This document shows, piece by piece, positions 5,951 through 8,796 of a stretch of 8,796 nucleotides of DNA (position 1 is its first letter; the number at the start of each line of letters is the position of its first letter). The notes under the pieces are model-generated. The model had not been told where the DNA came from. It did not search any database and saw nothing but the letters and a program-made list of their open reading frames with translations. The stretch comes from an uncultured Caryophanales bacterium (GTDB taxonomy: Bacteria; Bacillota_I; Bacilli_A; RF39; UBA660), in the NCBI GenBank assembly GCA_947303225.1, contig CAMYXG010000044.1:1-8796 (forward strand). Reading direction: 5' to 3'. The position numbers and the translations under genes were made by a program.

Positions 5951-6457
5951 ATGTTGACTGATTCATCTCATGAAGATTGGATTGATGAGTATACTCTTTC
6001 TGATATTTGTAATGCTGTACTTCTAGACTATAATGTTTTATCTAATTTACCTTATTCTGTTCGTAATGATGTTCAATGGATGAGAGAAATTGCTAAAACG
6101 GATGGAGTTGATTCAGCTATTCAATTTTTTGCTTTAGATGAGGTTCAAGATGATCTAGAGTTTCATTTAAATTTACTTCAACATGGAAATATAGATATGC
6201 GTGATTATGTTTCTAGTAGAGAGAATAATCATTCTAATAATGAATATGATTCTTTGTTAGATCTTTCTGATTTTACAAATAGTTTTGTTGGATTAAATGT
6301 TCGAATGAGTCGATTATTTTGGGAAACATTAAATCAAAAATTAATGGAGAATCATTTTTCTCCTTATGATATAGAAAAGGAGATTCGAATTGCAAAAGAG
6401 GAAAGTAATTTCAAAAAAGGGGGTGGTAAAAATGATGAAATTAAATATCAATTGTAA
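5951..6457 (+). CDS. Uncharacterised acidic helical protein, 168 residues
   Basis: I do not recognise this family. The protein starts six bases after the JAMM-like gene behind a perfect ribosome site. It is acidic and mostly helical, with no signal peptide or membrane segment. Residues 10-65 (WIDEYTLSD...VQWMREIAKT...AIQFFALDEVQDDLEF) and 105-150 (DFTNSFVGLNVRMSRLFWETLNQKLMEN...IEKEIRIAKEES) look like two helical bundles. They are joined by a polar linker (about 88-102, SSRENNHSNNEYDS). The 3' end overlaps the next gene by 26 bases, and its final residues KKGGGKND are encoded by that gene's ribosome site, so the tail may be functionally free. Its size and position suggest a partner or substrate of the JAMM-like protein; that is inference. 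Confidence 0.8.
   Translation: MLTDSSHEDWIDEYTLSDICNAVLLDYNVLSNLPYSVRNDVQWMREIAKTDGVDSAIQFFALDEVQDDLEFHLNLLQHGNIDMRDYVSSRENNHSNNEYDSLLDLSDFTNSFVGLNVRMSRLFWETLNQKLMENHFSPYDIEKEIRIAKEESNFKKGGGKNDEIKYQL
6417..6426 (+). promoter_or_regulatory. Shine-Dalgarno fixing the lipoprotein start
   Basis: AAGGGGGTGG lies just upstream of ATGATG at 6432/6435. The G-run ends eight bases before 6432. The longer frame opening at 6390 has no comparable site, and its extra N-terminal stretch would displace the signal peptide. Confidence 0.75.
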
Positions 6458-7376
6458 AAAATTAATTTCTTTGGCTATTACTGGAGGATTGGCTTTTAGT
6501 ATCTGTGGATGTATGAATACAAAGAATAAATATATTTCTATGAGTGAAATATTTTATGATGAAGATGCTGAAGGAATTGATGATTTTTATGAAAGTAGAA
6601 TTACTGATGGAAAAAGTAAAATTAATCAATTAATTATATTAGAAGATAGTATTTCTTTGATTCGAGAATTAATGAAAATTGATTATCAGGGAGTTGAACA
6701 TACATTATCTAAGGATTATGTTGTTCAAAATATTCAATCTTTATCCATAGATGATGTTAATCAAATTAAGGAAGAGTTAGAAGAGTATAATGCTTTGTTA
6801 AAGGGATCTAGTTCTATGAGTGAAGATGAAAAAAATGAAACGATTCATCGAATGAGAGGAGATTTATATGAAAAACTTGTTCTTTTAATTGATTATTTGA
6901 AATATCATGGAAGAACAGATTTGTATTGTTTTGGTGATGGGTTATATTCATCTATTATTCTTGATGCTATGGGTCGAGATGGTGATGAGCATAATATTGA
7001 GGCTTATACGAATGCTTATATGGGTAGTAGCTCTCCACTTGAAAATACTGCTTATTATAAAAAAGATGGAGAAAGTGATTCCTTACAAGTTATATATGGA
7101 AGTGCAATGTATGAATTAATTAGTGAGACTCAACTTTATCAAGATGCTATTCAATTACCAGAAGAGTATGAAATATTTATTCGTTTTGATAAAGATATGA
7201 AGGATGATATTGAAAAAGAATTTCTTCATCCTTTTGAGAAAACGATTGCTAAATATAAAAAAGCTATGGCTACTTCTTATCGTGTTAATGAACATAGAAA
7301 TAGTATGTTTGATGAGAGGGCATATGACTATGATATAGAATGTGGTCATAGGGATGAAAGTATAATAAAAAAATAA
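6432..7376 (+). CDS. Uncharacterised lipoprotein
   Basis: This is a 314-residue protein from ATG at 6432. The frame opens at 6390, but the ribosome site at 6417-6426 and the signal peptide both require the later start. Residues 1-27 form a lipoprotein signal: basic KLNINCKK, hydrophobic LISLAITGGLAFSI, then the lipobox ICGC with C27 as the lipidated cysteine. The mature part is acidic. Residues about 65-160 are helical (INQLIILEDSISLIRELMKI, then EELEEYNALL and LYEKLVLLIDYL). A looser middle follows (GDGLYSSIILDAMGRDGDEHNIE), then a helical end (EEYEIFIRFDKDMKDDIEKEF). C303 is a lone cysteine near the tail. It would sit on the outer face of the membrane while its operon partners lack signals. 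The start overlaps the preceding gene by 26 bases. Family unknown. Confidence 0.85.
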   Translation: MMKLNINCKKLISLAITGGLAFSICGCMNTKNKYISMSEIFYDEDAEGIDDFYESRITDGKSKINQLIILEDSISLIRELMKIDYQGVEHTLSKDYVVQNIQSLSIDDVNQIKEELEEYNALLKGSSSMSEDEKNETIHRMRGDLYEKLVLLIDYLKYHGRTDLYCFGDGLYSSIILDAMGRDGDEHNIEAYTNAYMGSSSPLENTAYYKKDGESDSLQVIYGSAMYELISETQLYQDAIQLPEEYEIFIRFDKDMKDDIEKEFLHPFEKTIAKYKKAMATSYRVNEHRNSMFDERAYDYDIECGHRDESIIKK

Positions 7377-7396
7377 AGAAAAGAGGAGATTTTAAA

Positions 7397-8527
7397 ATGA
7401 AAAAAATAGAAAATATGGAGAAATATAATATTTATGATTCGTTAGGAATTAAAAGAAGAAGTTCAAATGAATTATATAAAAAATTAAGGGATATTTATGA
7501 TGCTTATTGGACAATTCATTCACATGAGGATTATTCTAGAGAAATTACATCTATTGTATCAGATACTTTTGGAGAACCATTTGATCCTGAAGCTGATGAT
7601 ATTTTGTATCTATCTAGGGTTAGTGATTTATATGATGATAATTTTTATGGAATTGAGTATGAAACTGTTATTGATCGTGGTATTGAGAATGATGCTTGTG
7701 TTGAGTTTTTAGAATTATGTTATTGGTATGCTACTTACTTTTTATTAGATCGAAAAACAGTATTAGAAGATTTATGTTCTAGAGTAATTGATTTTAATAA
7801 ACGTGAGATTGAAAGATTAACAGAATATACGAAACAATTATCTTCTGGTGAGATGTTAGAAGGAGATTTTGATAATAAAGACTCTGTTGAATATGTTACT
7901 TTAGTTAGTACTCATCCTGAAAGTTATGGAGATGAAGTTGTTAGTTGTTTAAAATTAGATACTTCAGCTAAAGTAAAGGCTTATCTTGGTTTAATACCTG
8001 AGGCAAGTAGAATTGTTGCTAAAAATGGTGTGGTTTATGATGCTAGACCTGGAATGCCTAATGAAGAAGTAGACCTTTCTAAGAAAGTTTTATATGATGG
8101 AAAAGAATATGTTTTAGAGAGTAAATTTGAAACAATTCCAGATTATAGAACTGGTAATGATGACTTTGATATTGCTCATGCTCCTATTATTTTAAAAGAA
8201 ATGGTAGGTTCTTTAACTCAAAGAAGAATTATAGATGATGAAGAGTTTGCAAATCATTATGAAATGAATCCTGAAAATAATTATTTTCTTTGTAGTGATG
8301 AAGAAAAGGAATATATTCAAGTTAGAGAAAATTTAATGATAGGGGATACTGTTGTTTTAGCTGGATCTTATGTATTAGTTTCTGATTTAGAAGATTATTC
8401 TGATTATAATCCTCAACCAATCCATGTTGTTTCTAAGGAAGTATTTGATTCTTATTATGAGAGAATATATAATACTTCTAATAAATCTATATCTAACGAA
8501 AGTGCTAAGACATATTATCGTAAGTAA
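7397..8527 (+). CDS. Uncharacterised 376-residue protein with PGDY-like C-terminal domain
   Basis: This is the last gene of the operon, starting 20 bases after the lipoprotein with GAGGAG (7383-7388) eight bases before the ATG. No signal peptide is visible. Residues 1-60 and 90-150 are helical (NELYKKLRDIYDAYWTI; CVEFLELCYWYATYFLLDRKTVLEDL). Residues about 165-250 look mixed alpha/beta, with a strand pair KKVLYDGKEYVLESKFETI. Residues about 311-358 (ENLMIGDTVVLAGSYVLVSD, then PIHVVSKEVFDSYYERI) resemble small beta domains of the PGDY type. Those have a 'GdYiV...G..yPv....F...Ye' pattern and occur in phage and bacterial proteins; confidence in that resemblance is low. HSHEDYS at 41-47 looks like a metal motif but has no supporting context. 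The last 18 residues are Ser/Asn-rich and probably disordered. A strong terminator follows. Function unknown. Confidence 0.8.
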   Translation: MKKIENMEKYNIYDSLGIKRRSSNELYKKLRDIYDAYWTIHSHEDYSREITSIVSDTFGEPFDPEADDILYLSRVSDLYDDNFYGIEYETVIDRGIENDACVEFLELCYWYATYFLLDRKTVLEDLCSRVIDFNKREIERLTEYTKQLSSGEMLEGDFDNKDSVEYVTLVSTHPESYGDEVVSCLKLDTSAKVKAYLGLIPEASRIVAKNGVVYDARPGMPNEEVDLSKKVLYDGKEYVLESKFETIPDYRTGNDDFDIAHAPIILKEMVGSLTQRRIIDDEEFANHYEMNPENNYFLCSDEEKEYIQVRENLMIGDTVVLAGSYVLVSDLEDYSDYNPQPIHVVSKEVFDSYYERIYNTSNKSISNESAKTYYRK

Positions 8528-8532
8528 TGGGG

Positions 8533-8555
8533 AAAGAGCTTAGAGCTCTTTTTTT
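8533..8555 (+). terminator. Strong Rho-independent terminator
   Basis: AAAGAGCT (8533-8540), loop TAG, then AGCTCTTT (8544-8551) form a perfect 8-bp stem, and a T-run continues to 8555. It starts five bases after the TAA at 8525-8527 and closes the operon that begins at 4847. Confidence 0.9.
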
Positions 8556-8601
8556 GTTTTGTACACAAACGTAAATAATGAATTATCTATTATGAAATAA
8601 A

Positions 8602-8630
8602 TTGACTATGCTCATTAATGCTTCTATAAT
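8602..8630 (+). promoter_or_regulatory. Strong sigma-A-type promoter of the last gene
   Basis: TTGACT (8602-8607) and a perfect TATAAT (8625-8630) are separated by 17 bases. The start would fall near 8637, giving a leader of about 47 bases. Its -35 is the same hexamer as at 4847. The stretch 8556-8601 before it holds nothing else I can recognise. Confidence 0.85.
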
Positions 8631-8640
8631 ATAATTATAG
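8624..8640 (+). promoter_or_regulatory. Dyad over the -10 box; possible operator
   Basis: CTATAAT (8624-8630) and ATTATAG (8634-8640) are perfect inverted arms three bases apart. The left arm contains the -10 box and the right arm reaches the start site. The arms are nearly all A/T, so chance is a serious alternative. Confidence 0.3.
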
Positions 8641-8683
8641 GATAAAACCTTATATAGTAAGAGATAGAGGAGATGATTGTTTC

Positions 8684-8796
8684 ATGAAAATAATAAAGTC
8701 AAATATAATAAAGTTTTTCTTGTTTATATTATTTATTCCATTTTTTTTAAATGCAGAAGAATGTAATTTAAATGATATTGAGATTCATGATATTAA
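8684..8796 (+). CDS. Start of a secreted protein (cut by window end)
   Basis: Only 37 codons are present. The start ATG follows AGAGGAG (8666-8672) at an 11-base spacing, slightly long; no better in-frame start exists. The N-terminus is a classical Sec signal: basic MKIIKSNIIK, a very hydrophobic FFLFILFIPFFL, then NA followed by EECNLND. Signal peptidase I could cut after LNA (residues 22-24). C27 lacks a lipobox, so this is not an obvious lipoprotein. Function cannot be told from what is visible. It has its own promoter and is separate from the preceding operon. Confidence 0.65.
   Translation, partial: MKIIKSNIIKFFLFILFIPFFLNAEECNLNDIEIHDI

Noticed and set aside
6390..6431. N-terminal extension of the lipoprotein (start at ATG 6390)
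   Set aside because: It lacks a good ribosome site at the right distance and would put 14 charged residues ahead of a normal lipoprotein signal. AAGGGGGTGG at 6417-6426 points to 6432.
7155..7349. Minus-strand open frame of 64 codons
   Set aside because: It lies wholly inside the lipoprotein gene, and its Phe/Ile-rich product is what the antisense of Lys/Glu-rich coding DNA gives. No promoter or ribosome site is seen.
7517..7537. HSHEDYS (residues 41-47) in the 376-residue protein as a second JAMM motif
   Set aside because: There is no following Pro and S-x2-D arrangement, no upstream Glu strand, and the surroundings are predicted helical.
8673..8687. Four-codon upstream frame ATG ATT GTT TCA TGA overlapping the ATG at 8684
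   Set aside because: Its ATG directly touches AGAGGAG, too close for initiation. A frame this short is expected by chance.

Overview
The window is AT-rich DNA (roughly 30% GC by eye) with strong Shine-Dalgarno sequences, A/T-ending codons and textbook TTGACT/TATAAT promoters. This suggests a low-GC Gram-positive bacterium of the Bacillota or a Mollicutes-related uncultured gut lineage. TGA is a true stop (ends of the genes at 2925 and 5944) and Trp is TGG, so code 11 applies, not the Mycoplasma code. The only confidently nameable gene is pyrH (UMP kinase), on the minus strand. Every other gene is on the plus strand and of unknown or only domain-level function.

Layout. (1) 30-1163: a 377-residue protein built on a 28-residue repeat. 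It converges on pyrH and shares a bidirectional terminator with it (1151-1180). (2) 1183-1881, minus: pyrH, outside its usual tsf-pyrH-frr setting. Its start is probably a TTG just inside the longest ATG frame. (3) 1891-1980: divergent promoter region. (4) 1981-4796: a two-gene, translationally coupled operon. It encodes a charged helical protein with a RelE/ParE-like C-terminal domain, then a 624-residue all-helical protein, and ends in a terminator. (5) 4797-5071: a strong promoter with a dyad over its -10 box, followed by a short lipoprotein leader gene broken by an in-frame TAA. (6) 5072-8527: a compact four-gene operon: a JAMM/MPN-like putative metalloprotease, a 168-residue acidic protein, a lipoprotein, and a 376-residue protein whose C-terminus resembles PGDY-type domains. 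It ends in a strong terminator. (7) 8602-8796: a new promoter, again with a dyad over the -10 box, and the start of a secreted protein cut by the window end.

Best candidate for an undescribed system: the 4847-8555 transcription unit. It pairs a cytoplasmic JAMM-like peptidase with a surface lipoprotein and two uncharacterised soluble proteins. Tight spacing or overlap suggests co-translation of the first three genes. The broken leader at its head has a signal peptide of exactly the same length as that of the intact lipoprotein inside the operon, suggesting it is a decayed paralogue. No ubiquitin-like, E1 or E2 partner is visible, so the JAMM substrate is unknown.
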